Source of the DNA: Larix kaempferi
Lineage: Eukaryota; Streptophyta; Pinopsida; Pinales; Pinaceae
DNA length: 64,000 nucleotides
Direction of reading: 5' to 3'
Assembly: GCA_027924585.1 (NCBI GenBank)
Contig: BSBM01000361.1
Location: 65,501,501-65,565,500 of the forward strand
The position numbers and the translations under genes are program-made. Shown here piece after piece: positions 30,419 to 41,559 of the stretch (its first letter is position 1; every line of letters begins with the position of its first letter). The notes beneath the pieces were generated by a model. It saw nothing but the letters and a program-made list of their open reading frames with translations, did not search any database and was not told the DNA's origin.

Positions 30419-31689
30419 CAGTTTGTTGTCTTTTGTTTATACGTGAACTCTGTGTGCTGTGACACATTGATGTTTAAATGTTTTTCTCACTTTATCATCT
30501 CAAGTTAGTTGTTGAATAAATATTTCATTATGGTTTTGTTTATTAGTGTGTTCACTATAAACATCAGTTTTAATGATATACTTTTCTGTTTATTTAAAAT
30601 TCCATTTGTATGTTAACAGTGAATTTTAAATGAGCATTATTTCAAATTCAAATGACTGTCTTGATAGTTGATTATTAATCAGTTTTTTTTGGAAGTGGAA
30701 TTTGACTGTGTATGTAGAGGTTAAATCTCATTTCTATCATTACATAGCAGAATTACTTTCGTTATGATTTAAATATGTTTATTTAGAGCATACTTCAGTT
30801 TTCTGTTATTGATTAATAATTAATATAGTTTTAAATTTGCTCTCAGCTGAGATAGAGTTAAATAGGATAGATAGATTAGTTAGTTTTAAATTTTATTATT
30901 GATTTAGCACTGTTAAATCATTCTGCATACCATAAGTAAGTTTTCATATTTAGAAAATTTCCCAAAAAATCGAAGTCTTTCCTTACGAAAGCAACCTTAG
31001 GACATTTGTAGATAGATAGGATAAACGTTAGAATAGGTTAGATTTTGCTAGTTTTAAGGTTTCCTTAAGAGACAAACTAGCTGGTAGCAGGATCATAACC
31101 TGCGAGGTCTTGTTAATCCAAACACACCGGACGCTGCTTTAAGCCGATTGTGTGGACAAAACCTCCTTATTGGCTCTGATTCATAAAATCAGGCTAACAG
31201 GACTCCAACAACTCCTGCAAGGAAGCAAAGACATAGAGGGATTCCACCCAACAAACAAACAAAGATAAGTATTCTAATTATCATTTCTTGCATATTTGTG
31301 TGTTTAAATAATATTGTTCAAATGATGTATATGCTTATGTTCCTAGATTTAGGATGTGTATTATGCATATTAGAATGATTGCATTAATGAACAGCTTACT
31401 ACTAATATGCATATAATGGGTAAGTAGGCCTATGGCACTGTACAACATTCCATTTCAACTTATCTAGAATGAAACCTCTTTGCTGACATGTTGGGAGCTA
31501 TGCAAACTCTTAACAATGTTCTGGTAGAGATTGGAAGGCATCTAGAAAGTTATGGAACATGGATAAATGTTGTATTGAAGCATTGGCTAAGATAATTGCA
31601 TGACTATATGACATATTTCCTTATGTGTAAGAATTTGTTCTGAAAATTATGAGATGTTTCTAATCATGCAATTTAACTTGTCTTGTATG
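29781..31689. other. Unassigned DNA, right part of the block inside copia D
   Basis: About 1.9 kb of AT-rich DNA without a supportable ORF. It holds a possible 3'-UTR intron (donor CAG/GTAATG at 29815, acceptor ATGCAG ending 29946), an (AT)n microsatellite and, at 31070-31130, a tRNA-like anticodon arm. Copia similarity returns after about 31690. Confidence 0.5.
30343..30416. repeat. (AT)n microsatellite
   Basis: Uninterrupted AT dinucleotide run of about 37 units. Confidence 0.98.
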
Positions 31690-32289
31690 AAAGATCGTAT
31701 GCCATCACCTACAAAAGAAGAACTACAACATTTGTTCAGCAACAAAATTATCTATTGAAGATATTGAAGTTCCCAGGATATGGGAAGAATTCCATGATCC
31801 ATCGATCATGAAGAATGATGTTTGGGATGTAGTCCCAAGACCTAAAGGGAAGTTTGTTATGACTTCCATATGGATCTATCAGGTCAAGCATGCTGCAGAT
31901 GGCAGCATAGAGAAATATAAAAGTGACGAAATAGAAGATACACCAGATGGATTTCAAGACAACTTTCTTGAATGGCGTAGTTGAAGAAGAAGTATATGTG
32001 GAGCAGCCACTTGGTTCTGAGGCACATGACAGGGAGTCATATATGTGCATAACTTGGTAGGATAGATAGCTTTCTATCTAGTTTGGGCTTTACCAAGAGT
32101 AAAGCGGATTCCAACCTTTACTACAAGGTTGAGGAAGGCAATCCAGTGATACTACTTTTGTATATGGATGACCTGTCTATTACAGGTGAACATAGATTGA
32201 TTGCCGACATGCAGCGGAAGCTTGCTGCCGAGTTTGAGATGAAGAACTTGTGGATGATGCACTATTTCCTACGTATGGAGGTGTGGTAG
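31690..32289 (+). pseudogene. Copia reverse transcriptase, element D
   Basis: Starts with I-M-K-N-D-V-W-D-V-V-P-R-P-K-G-K and A-D-G-S-I-E-K-Y-K. A deletion and frameshifts then lead to F-L-N-G-V-V-E-E-E-V-Y-V-E-Q-P-L-G. A second deletion jumps to G-F-T-K-S-K-A-D-S-N-L-Y-Y and the catalytic block L-L-L-Y-M-D-D-L, with M where copia elements usually have V. It ends H-Y-F-L-R-M-E-V-W before TAG. RT copies element RNA; this copy lacks much of the fingers and palm. Confidence 0.9.
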
Positions 32290-33123
32290 AGTGCAGATGG
32301 GATCTACCTTGGACAAGGGAAGTATACAGTAGATATCCTGAAGAGGTTCGGGATGATGGATTGCAAGGCCATGGCCACACCTATGGCATCGAACCTGAAG
32401 CTTCTATGTGATGCTTCATATGAGTCGATTGATGTCTCTATGTATCATCAGATGATTGGGTCTTTGATATACCTGACGAACACGAGACCAGGTATTTGCT
32501 TTGCAGTGAACACATTGAGTCAGTTCCTGACAGATCCGAGGAGTGTTCACCTGATTGTTGTAAAGCATATTCTGAGGTACCTGAAGGGTACAATTGATTA
32601 TGGGATCATGTATGAAGCGACTCAAAAGTTTAACCTGCAAGGTTATGTTGATTCAGATTGGGAAGGCAGTGTTGCAGATAAGAAGAGAACTACTAGGTGC
32701 TGCTTCAGTATGGGATCAGGTGTGATCTCTTGGTTTAGTAGGAAGCAGTCCTGTGTAGTACTGAGTATAGCTGAGGCAGAGTATGTTGCATCCTGTTCAG
32801 CTAGTTGTGAGGTAGTATGGCTCCGGAAGCTACTGTCTGAGTTATTTGATCTCCCGCTGGAGGCTACTGGTATCTTTTGTGACAACCAGAGTTGTGTGAA
32901 GCTGTTTGAGAACCCGGTGTTCCATGACAGGTCGAAACACATAGAGATCAAATATCACTATATCAGGGATATGGTGCAGAGAGGAGTAGTAAAGCTACTG
33001 TATGTTGCGACGGACGAGCAGATTGTAGATGTACTGACGAAGCCACTAGCCAGAGTGAAGTTCGAGTACTTCAGGGAGAGGCTTGGTGTTCTTCAAATCG
33101 ACGACACTTCGAGGAAGAAATGA
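32290..33123 (+). pseudogene. Copia RNase H, element D
   Basis: In the same frame as the Y-M-D-D segment after one TAG (32287-32289). Reads Y-T-V-D-I-L-K-R-F-G-M, A-T-P-M, Y-H-Q-M-I-G-S-L-I-Y-L-T, R-P-G-I-C-F-A-V, V-D-S-D-W-E-G (catalytic D), A-E-A-E-Y-V-A (catalytic E region), F-C-D-N-Q-S, H-I-E-I-K-Y-H-Y-I-R and D-V-L-T-K-P-L-A. This is the best-preserved pol domain in the window: 256 codons open from 32353. Confidence 0.93.
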
Positions 33124-33600
33124 TGGACACATTTGCTGAAGCCATTCCAAGCATGTTGGAAGGAGGATTCTTCACATGGATGTGGATGTAAGCACTGGAT
33201 GATGAGCATAAGGACGATGCTCCAGTTACTGCTCTGTATATGCATCAAGATGATGCTAGATATGATCAGTTGGATCATTTATATGTATATGTATGTGCAC
33301 ATCATGTTGGATGCTAGATATGATCGGTTGGATCATTTGTATGTATTTTGTATATGCATCATGTTGGATGCTTGGACCATGTATCTGTATATGTATCAGG
33401 TGGATACTATGTATGATTAGGTAGATCATGTATGTTGATATATGTCAGTTAGATGCATTGTGTGGATCATGTATCTATGTATGTATCAGGTGGATACATT
33501 GTATGCTCAGGTGGATCATGTATGATGATATGTATCAGGTAGATACTTGGTATGCATAAGGTGGATGCATTGTATGATCAGGATGATCATGATGACGAGC
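33124..33600. repeat. Irregular ATGTAT/GGATCAT repeat field in copia D
   Basis: Dispersed short repeats of the strings GTTGGATCAT, GGTGGATAC, TATGATCAG and ATGTATATGTAT after the RNase H stop. No fixed period. No gene. Confidence 0.7.
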
Positions 33601-33768
33601 TTCAGGATGTTTCTCCAAATGATGTGTACCAGGATGGTATAGTGATGATGATTAGTATGATCATGAGCATCAGAATGATGCTTCGTGCGATGATAATCCG
33701 TTGGATCATGAGTATCAGGTTGATACTTGGAGGTCAGAGATGATATGTGGAAGGTTGTGCAAGTAGCA

Positions 33769-34290
33769 TGTAATCAGTCCTCAGATATCCGATAGGTTGA
33801 GCTGTGTGCTCGTAATCAGTCCTGGGATGAGGTATTGCTATGTAGTATGTAATCAGTCCTCAGATATCTAATAGGTTGAGCTGTATGCTCGTAATCAGTC
33901 CTGGGATGAGGTATTACTACGGAGACATGTAATCAGTCCTGGAGATCTGAGAGGTTGAGCTGTGTGCTCGTAATAAGTCCTGGGATGCTCTTTAGAGATC
34001 TTGTCGGTCGTGCTGCGGCACATAAATGTTCCTGGGATGCTCTTTAAAGGTTTTGTCTATCCACATGTAATCAGTCCTGGAGATCCGAGAGGTTGAGCTG
34101 TGTGCTCGTAATAAGTCCTGGGATACTCTTTGAGATCTTGTCGGTCGTGCTGTGGCACATAAATGTTCCTGGGATGCTCTTTAAAGGTATTGTGGAGGAG
34201 ATGCATGTAATTAGTCCTAGGATATCTTGTCGGTCGTGCTTAGGCACATAAATGTTCCCAGGATGCTCTTTCCAGTATTGCATCCGCACA
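33769..34290. repeat. Compound minisatellite in the 3' UTR of copia D
   Basis: TGTAATCAGTCC or near variants start at 33769, 33848, 33928, 34066 and 34206. The first spacings are 79-80 bp and the later ones 138-140 bp; the longer unit is the shorter one plus an added module with GTCGGTCGTGCT and CACATAAATGTTCC. The longer unit is repeated twice. It is non-coding. Confidence 0.9.
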
Positions 34291-34535
34291 TAAAATTAGT
34301 CCTGAGAGACCACCTCTATCAGACCGTTCACACAGATGATGAAGACCTGCAGGTGGTGGGCCTACATCTAGTATGAAAAAGGACTGGCTCTGTAGAAATT
34401 CCTATGACGAGTAGATTCAGAGATTGGTTGAGATAGCAGCAGCAGTGACGATGATGACGACGATGCATCGATGATGATGATCTCGAGAAGAAGACTTGTA
34501 CTAGCATATCTGTGTCGAGAAATACCTTCCTAGTT

Positions 34536-34544
34536 ACGAGGGAG
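34536..34544 (+). other. Polypurine tract of copia D
   Basis: ACGAGGGAG directly before the right LTR start. Confidence 0.75.
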
Positions 34545-35144
34545 TGTTGATGTATATGTAACTTCATAATGTATTTCATTTATGTATTTCATATATATTT
34601 ATTGTACCCTTATAAGAGATGTGTTATTCCTCTATAAGGAAGTGTTGTCATGTGTATTGACAAGTGTCGCAAGTGTGTGTACTTGCCGATGGGTTATTAG
34701 ACCACCATGTGTGGGGTCGGCCCTGAAATATATATATATTGCGGATGTACCTAGCTAGACAAGTCGGCCCCATAGTGTCACTGGGAAAACAGGTTAAGTA
34801 TAAGTAGAGATCGGGAGATCTCTATTTGATCACTTGGAAACTCATACTTCTCTCACTCAGAAAGTGGCGCACTAGTGAGGAGGATCATATGCTACTAGGA
34901 GAGTATCTCAGTGTATTTTGGTTGTACCTTGGTTGAGCCATTGCTCTCTCTATCTCTGAGGAAGTTGTGGGTTTTTTCACCTTAGGTTCTTCCCCACGGA
35001 AACTCTGTGTCTCTTGTCTCTCATGCTTTTGATTCTTATGATGCTTGTCATGCTTTTTATGATTGATATGCATTGATATACTGTACATGTTATTCTCTCA
35101 GTAAAGATCCTAGAGTATTGTGAATTAATGCTCAAAATTTAACA
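34545..35144 (+). repeat. 3' LTR of copia D (600 bp)
   Basis: TGTTGATGTATATG to AATTTAACA, followed by the ACTTT TSD. A 24-28 bp insertion near 34648 accounts for the length difference from the left LTR. Confidence 0.95.
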
Positions 35145-36324
35145 ACTTTATCACTCTTGAACATGGCACTTGTTTGCATTCCATTCGAACCACTTGGATA
35201 ATCTACTTGTCCTCGAGTCTCACCAATTTGAAGAGTTTGCATTTACTTGTAATAATGGAAGTACTTTATCACTCTTGAACATGGCACTCATTTTCATTCC
35301 ATTCGAACCACTTGGATAATCTGCTTGTCCTCGAGTCTCACCAATTCCCTGAGTCATTTTACTCCTTTGAGTCATCCAAAGAATGTTTCCATCATCAGTT
35401 TCATTAGGTCTAGGTGTCGATCACATAATGTCAATGCTACCAAGTCATGCCATTCCATGTTCAAGAGGATTTTGTTGATCGAGTCAATCTCTACAGTCAT
35501 TATACCTTCTATTATGTAGACTACCCCTGAGTCAGTATCAAACATTGCTCTACAGTCCAATATACTCTAAAATATCTTTGATCTTGTTTCACGTTGATGA
35601 TGGGGGAAACATCATGGCCTTCCTTCGACGGTTTTATCCTTGTCGAATTCAACACATCATCCGAGGATTAAACCTAGAAAGAAATCAAGTACCTTGGGCC
35701 TGCATACATTAATGGAAGGTTACCTCACCTTCAACAATAAGTTCACATCATTGACTTCTAATTGAAATATTCCACCGAGTGTTCAACCTCAAATCATTGA
35801 TTCACATTCAGTGGGATGTAGTATGATACCTTGGGGATCATTGAAATCAATGGTGATTTCCCTCATACTTTTTAATGGTATACATTAATGACCAGTAATC
35901 AAGTTGTTTCTATCATGTTTAACTTCAAAACATTGTAATCACATGGTTAGGTTTGTATCATTGTGGGCTTGGATTGAAGACCCTGGGTTAACTCATGTAT
36001 CTTACCTAGGTTGCGATGGATATTTTTTGAGTCATGTCACACGGATCCACTTTTGTATTGGTCATGACTGTGTAATTATCTCATCATGGATCTACACTTG
36101 TGTCTAGTATCCATGATTGTGTTCAGTCAATCGATACTATCATGGATCTGCATTGTATTGATCGGCAGCCATGTTATGATTCATTTGATACATATATCTT
36201 AGATTTTGTTGTTCTACAAGAGTCTTTTTTCATCACTCCAACCGATGATCCTTACCTCGAACCCTTATATTGCAAAGCACCTCACAACCCCTACTTTGCT
36301 AAATTCATGTTTTGGGGGGAATTC
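35145..36324 (+). mobile_element. Tat-type gypsy element B, part 2 (3' region)
   Basis: Continuation of element B after copia D. 35145-35348 and 35715-35976 align with 54965-55347 of element C; about 360 bp (35357-35715) is present only here. The segment 35145-35340 contains a 118-bp tandem duplication (ACTTTATCACTCTTG at 35145 and 35263) that C lacks; the site hit by copia D is in the first copy. No conserved gene. It ends in the PPT. Confidence 0.85.
36310..36324 (+). other. Polypurine tract of element B
   Basis: TTTTGGGGGGAATTC directly before the LTR start TGTTACACC at 36325. It has the same layout as element A's PPT (G-run, then ATC or TTC, then TGTTA). Confidence 0.85.
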
Positions 36325-37286
36325 TGTTACACCAAAATATCCTCATCATGAGTTATGTGTCCTCTATATTCCTCAATTCCTAAATAACTTGGGCTAAATT
36401 ATTAAATGGATTGTTGATGTTACCATTTTAACATTTTTTTGTCACCCCGATGCACCCTACTCGTTGTCAAGGTGTGTCAGGCCTTAGGTGACGCACTCTA
36501 CACATTGATAGAGCGCGTCGTGATGCTTTTTTCCCTTGTACAAGAGGTGTCACCCTTCAATGACGTGAGTGGATAGTGTGGAATGTGCGTCGTTGTTGGT
36601 TAAAATGGAAAAAGAGAATCTTCGAGTGACTTCTCGAATCTTTGATTGCATGGAGGCTTATCCCTACATGTTAGGAATGGTGGTACTCAATCCCCTTACC
36701 TAGTGGGATGATCCCTTAATATTCTCCCACAAATCCTCAACCTCTCATAGCCTCTTAGGCCTATAAATATGAACACCCTCTCAATGCTTAAGGGAGGAAA
36801 GATAGAGTACCTACATGCTGGTGAAATTTTGCTAGGATATCCTTCTCATCCATAGGAGGAAAAACCTTTGATCTTTTGAGGACAAGATATTTCAGATGGT
36901 TTTATGACGTCAAAGCTTAGTTGTAACTGTCCCCTTTGTACTTTCTGTAATTACATTAAAACAAATTCTTTCCATAAACGTCTTGTTATTATAATGTTTA
37001 GTATTGGATTCTTTGACTGTTAATCTATATTGATTTTATGATCATATGATATCACTACTTGTTTTTTTCCACTTGTTTCATGTTTTGCAGCTGAATATCT
37101 GGAGATCAAGGAGTTGAATCAAGCGAGGAGAAAGGAATTGCACTCATAAGGTGAGTTATTTCTTAATGTTGCAATTTGATCAATCTAGGAAATTTATTTG
37201 TATTATGTACCTATTTTGTTCTAGATCCAAACCATTCAGACTAGGGAGATCCATTTATGTCCACATTTACAGATTGTCCATAAACA
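36325..37286 (+). repeat. Shared LTR of elements B and C (962 bp)
   Basis: Starts TGTTACACC after element B's PPT and ends CATAAACA four bases before element C's PBS. TATAAATA lies at 36772-36779. Length is close to the 930-bp LTR of element A. No second LTR separates B from C, so this one LTR serves as 3' LTR of B and 5' LTR of C. Confidence 0.85.
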
Positions 37287-37290
37287 AAAT

Positions 37291-37308
37291 TGGCAACTCC
37301 GCTGGGGA
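37291..37308 (+). other. Primer binding site of element C
   Basis: TGGCAACTCCGCTGGGGA; differs at two positions from the PBS of element A. Confidence 0.88.
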
Positions 37309-39478
37309 TAGGTATCCCAAAATTTTTGATTAGTTTGTAATTCTTGGTTTTTGATTTCCTTCTAATTAGTATCTTAATTGCCTCTTTCTTCATTGGATCT
37401 AATTATCATAGAGCTTCTGGGTGATCTAGACTCTGATTGGTATTTTTTCTCAAACCATTTATCTTTTTGACTGTTGAGATTTTTTTATTTTTCATACTTG
37501 GATCCCGCTCAACGCACCTGGGAATTTTTTATCCTAGGTCACTCTAACTCTGATGCACTTTACCTTCAAGTAGCTTGTCTCGCCGAATGCCTTTTCCTGT
37601 TTACAGCCTGCATCATTGATGCACTTCCGGTGTGTAAAAAACGCATCACTGGGATTCCAATGATCTTGTGTACCCTTGCAGGGTGTGTCGCCCTTCAAAA
37701 CTTGGTGCATAGTTTAAAAAATATCCCAAAGTGATTTTGGCTTGGTTTTTTGATGTTTGTGTGTTGTCCTTGACAATCACAGAGTCTCCTAGACATAGTA
37801 TAATTTGTCTTTGGTTTGTTGTTGAATTTTAGAGTTTGATTTGAGTCCTAGATAGTCAAGCGAGTGTCACTTTGGTTTTGGGAAATTTCAATCACTCACG
37901 AGGACATTCAATCTTGTGACTCCCTCTCAGTTTGTCTGATTTGTTCACTCTTACTTCTTAGCCCTCTAATCGTTAGTTGTTGTGACTTTTGAAAACTTGG
38001 TGTGCTTTTGTGTGTTGTTTCAAGATCTTGGGTGATTAATATTTTTTGAGAATTTCCAATTGATCAAATATTGTAGTAGAAAATATTCTCTAGTTATCTC
38101 AATTTATGTTAAAAGAGTGGCATAATTCTCAGATTCATTGAGTACATTAGTGTGAAAATAAAAAATTTATTTATTATTTTCATTTCAAACAGATTACTTG
38201 GAATTGTTGCAAAGAGTTTTTCATGTTTTGAAATAATAGTTTAAGAACCTTTGGAAAAGCTAAAAAATTATCAATGCTTATGGCTTCCTGGTTTTAAAAA
38301 AGTTCCTTTTTTATTTCCTTGAAAGTTTTGAGCACATTTAAGCCTTCTCAAAGTATTTTGAAAGTTAGTGAAAGCTCTTGTATTTTTGGTTTTCTCTCCA
38401 GTCCTTTTGATTTTCATTTCAGAATTAGAGTTATTGCAATCGAAAAGAAAATTCGTCTTTTTATGTTTGCTAATAGGTTTGCTTAAGTTGAAAAAAAAAG
38501 AGAAAAATATTTTCGATTTGGTGTAATTTTCATTCTTGTTGGATTATTTGAAAGAGTACTTTTTATTCTTTTGGTTAAAGAAAGTAGGGGTGTTTTTTTC
38601 ATTTTTGTTATCGGAAAAGAAAAGACTTATCCTTACCTTAATTAGTTTTCATTCAAAGGAAAAATGAAGACTTGCATTTCATATAGATTATCGTTGCATC
38701 TTGTTTAAATTCCAAGTATACACTTCATGCATTCACCTAACCATACAAGATAAAATCAAGCAGTAGCCTCGATTAAAATTGTATAGAAACTCGTGTGATA
38801 GGTTAGTGATGTGTTCCGACGCCTTAAAATGTAGCAGATGTCGTTATTTTCCTGCACTACATACCAGGGGCTTGTATTTCTTCCACATACTAGTCAGTAT
38901 ATCGAATGGCCTTTCACGTTCCTTCAGGTATATAGAAAAGTACTTCACGTACTCGATAGTATATCGGAAGGCTCATGTCGTACGATTGTGCATTAGACAA
39001 CACCACTACAGATTGGATCTCCCATGTACCTTGAGTATATCGGGATACCCCACTAGGATTTCTGAAACCATCTAAGTTAACCATTGGTTTTCTTGGAGTG
39101 AAAATACACCAAGAAAATAACTCTAGGAGCTACTATGCACGTACTTCCAAGTAGTCGGGTTATACGGTCAGGGGTACGGTCCTAATCCTCCCTGGTTAGT
39201 GCTCTGAAATATTGGTCCAAGTATAACTATTGGACCGTGTAGTATATCGTGAGTTGTGATGCCTTGATAATCTCGTGAGGTTCCAGACTTTTGAATCCCA
39301 CTTATCACATAATTTTGCTTGCGTCTTTAGCTTGAGTAGGCCTTGAAGTGTGCTTTCCTTTTTTAGGAGAATTTTTACATCAACCTCTCTAGCTGAGCAA
39401 CCCTTAAGAATATCCCATAGAATATTAAATTTTCCACCTGAATTTCCCCTTAACCAAGAGGAGAACTCAGGAGAAAAC
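37309..39478 (+). other. Untranslated leader of element C
   Basis: About 2.2 kb without a supportable ORF. 37500-37730 contains GC-rich strings such as TCTGATGCAC and CCTAGGT also seen in the antisense gene's second exon (18528-18370, minus) and partly in the LTR. 38780-39240 carries several TAGTATATCG-type strings. T-rich overall. Confidence 0.65.
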
Positions 39479-40260
39479 ATGGATCAACCCACAACATCCG
39501 AATCACACAAAGAAGAAAATCCCAATATTGAAATGGGATGAAACTACTCCCCTCTTGTAAATCCACCTATCACTGATCCTACAGGACCTTTGTTAGTAGT
39601 AAAAAAATGAGCATGGGTCAACCTACCATTAGTGGTAAATATATTCTTATTGGGCATACTCCAATGAGTGGACAACTTTCAATTGGGGGGAAACCCCTAG
39701 TCACTGGACAAAATCTAACTGGGGGGCACCATCCAGTTAGGGGACAAAATGTGAGCAGAGGATATCCTTCACACATGAAGTATAACATGGTTGGAAATTC
39801 ACTCCCAACCATGGTATAACCTACGTGGTCACATCAAATGGGGGGACCATATACTTGGACCCAACCCCATGGGGGCATACATACCCAATAATCATAACAT
39901 TGCTATAGGTCAAAACTATCTAGGGAATCATTTTCTTGGATTACCCTATCCCAAAAAATATGAACACCCCATGGGGGCATCACAATGTTCCACCGACTGG
40001 ACCTCCAGCTGGCGGACCATCCCCCCCACCCCCTTATCCCCACCACTTGTCTCTCCTCGTCCCCCACCACCTATCCCACCTCCACCACCTCCAACCAGAG
40101 GACCCCTGTACTACGGTGATGGACCTTTTTACTCCGAAGGAGGACCCCCTTCAAGACAACCTCCTAATCCAATTGGCCCACCTCCATATGGCCAACACTT
40201 TATGGGAGGACCCTACGATCATTCGATTTATGGTCCTACTGGTACTTAGATGCCTTATCA
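39479..40260 (+). pseudogene. Gag N-terminal region, element C
   Basis: ATG at 39479 (M-D-Q-P-T-T-S-E), stop after 20 codons, then 39607-39819 with a repeated pattern of G-Q and G-G at about 10-residue spacing (S-M-G-Q-P, S-G-Q-L-S-I-G-G, T-G-Q-N-L-T-G-G). A frameshift near 39800 leads to a P/G/Y-rich region ending G-T at 40249. It corresponds to the low-complexity N-terminal Gag of element A (8883-8086) with little residue conservation. Confidence 0.7.
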
Positions 40261-41241
40261 ATATTACCAATATCCACAATCAAATAGACAGTTACCATTT
40301 CTTTCTATGTTAGATCTTTCGGATCTGTCTCATTTAACTAATGATCCCATTCAACATGGTATAAATTGGCCAACTATTCATGTGAAGTTACCATCAAACA
40401 TAATGAAATTCGATGGAAAACATGGTGAGGATCCTAAGAACCAAGTAATGACTTATCATTTGTGATTCTCCTCCAATTCCTTAATGAATGATTTTATCCG
40501 TCTGAGGCTATTTCAATGAACCCTCACTGGTATTGTTGCGAATTGGTATATCACGTTACCACCACACTCTTTCACCGATTTTCGATCTTTATTTATGGCC
40601 TTTTTTACTCATTTTCAACTACTAATCCGATATGAAGCCGACACAGATATTTTGACATCCCTCTGACAATCAACCTCCACTCACATCTCTGATCATATTC
40701 ATGAGTGGAGAAGGAGGTGTCGCCTCATTAAAGCTCCCATTCCTGATCAATTACTCATTGATTGGTTCATGAAGTATTAACTACCCATCATAGCTAAAGA
40801 CGTGGCTATAGGAGGGGACGTTATGGAAGAACAAGCTATTTCAAGTGCTCAATATCTAAACCTAGTCTGATGCTCAATATGGCACCTTATATGAAATTAT
40901 TCCTAACACCCCACACCCTACAGACAACCCAACAAAACCTCCTACAGGATCACACGCCGATGGCATCATTGGTTTCGTTCATTCCCAACCTGCTAACCAA
41001 TTAGGTGGATCACAAAAACACCATAGCTCAACTCCATCCTTGCCATAGGTTGGCACCAACACCAATCGATAACCCAGCTCTGCTTCCACTATGGAAGTGA
41101 ATTCAATTCAATCTGCTTCACCTCAAAAATCTAGTGGCAAAAAGAAGAACAAAGGTAAACCTAAGAAATGTTCTATTAAAAAGGAACCCAAAAATAATCT
41201 TGATGACACGAAACAAAAGAGGAAGGTCAAATATTCTTGTT
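40250..41241 (+). pseudogene. Gag capsid and C-terminal region, element C
   Basis: L-P-S-N-I-M-K-F-D-G-K-H-G-E-D-P, then after a stop at 40463 R-L-R-L-F-Q, A-N-W-Y-I-T-L-P-P and F-Q-L-L-I-R-Y-E, all matching element A's Gag. A K-rich stretch at 41125-41225 leads to K-V-K-Y-S-C, the first Cys of the zinc knuckle, where element G's remnant LTR takes over. At least five stops. The G junction removes the knuckle and the protease. Confidence 0.85.
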
Positions 41242-41274
41242 TATTGCATTGGATCAATGGGAGGGGACATGACA
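41242..41274 (+). repeat. Remnant of the 5' LTR of element G
   Basis: 33 bp ending GGGAGGGGACATGACA, matching the last 33 bp of the 3' LTR (48739-48771) with a few substitutions. Directly left is element C gag. Confidence 0.8.
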
Positions 41275-41277
41275 AAG

Positions 41278-41288
41278 TGGTATCAGAG
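41278..41288 (+). other. Primer binding site of element G
   Basis: TGGTATCAGAG three bases after the LTR remnant; initiator Met tRNA type. Confidence 0.88.
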
Positions 41289-41559
41289 AATAGGCTACAA
41301 CATTGGACCTAATGGGCCAAATCAAGCAACTTGCAGAGGTAAGTATGCTTCCTGCTTAGTAGTGATCATTAATAAAAAAGTTCAATTTTTTTTCCAAATT
41401 TGAAGATTTTTCTAAGTGTCTTATGAGTTTTCTGCTAAGTCTGTGTCGACACAAAATCAACAAGAGCATTGAAACTATCATCAAGAAACCGGAAGAGTCG
41501 CCGATATGTTTCGGCGTGAAATAAAAAAAATAGCAAAAAAAGGGTGTTTCAACGAGTTT

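Larger units (their letters stand above)
19639..35144 (+). mobile_element. Copia element D, 15.5 kb with nested DNA
   Basis: Plus-strand Ty1/copia element with LTRs 19639-20214 and 34545-35144, PBS, gag, protease, RT and RNase H, flanked by ACTTT TSDs. Gypsy E is inserted in gag, and the block 26401-31689 stands where GAG-pre-integrase and integrase are expected. Without these two it would be about 5.9 kb, normal for a copia element that has lost integrase. It sits in the 3' region of Tat element B. Confidence 0.93.

Noticed and set aside
30261-30508. Frames with long Y-I repeats
   Set aside because: Translation of the (AT)n microsatellite.
35904-36397. Several 60-80 codon plus-strand frames before the shared LTR
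   Set aside because: Absent or broken in the equivalent part of element A, no domain, low-complexity repeats of CATGGATCTACAC.
39618-39812. Minus-strand frame opposite the repetitive Gag of element C
   Set aside because: Mirror image of the G-Q/G-G repeat; Gag on the plus strand explains it.
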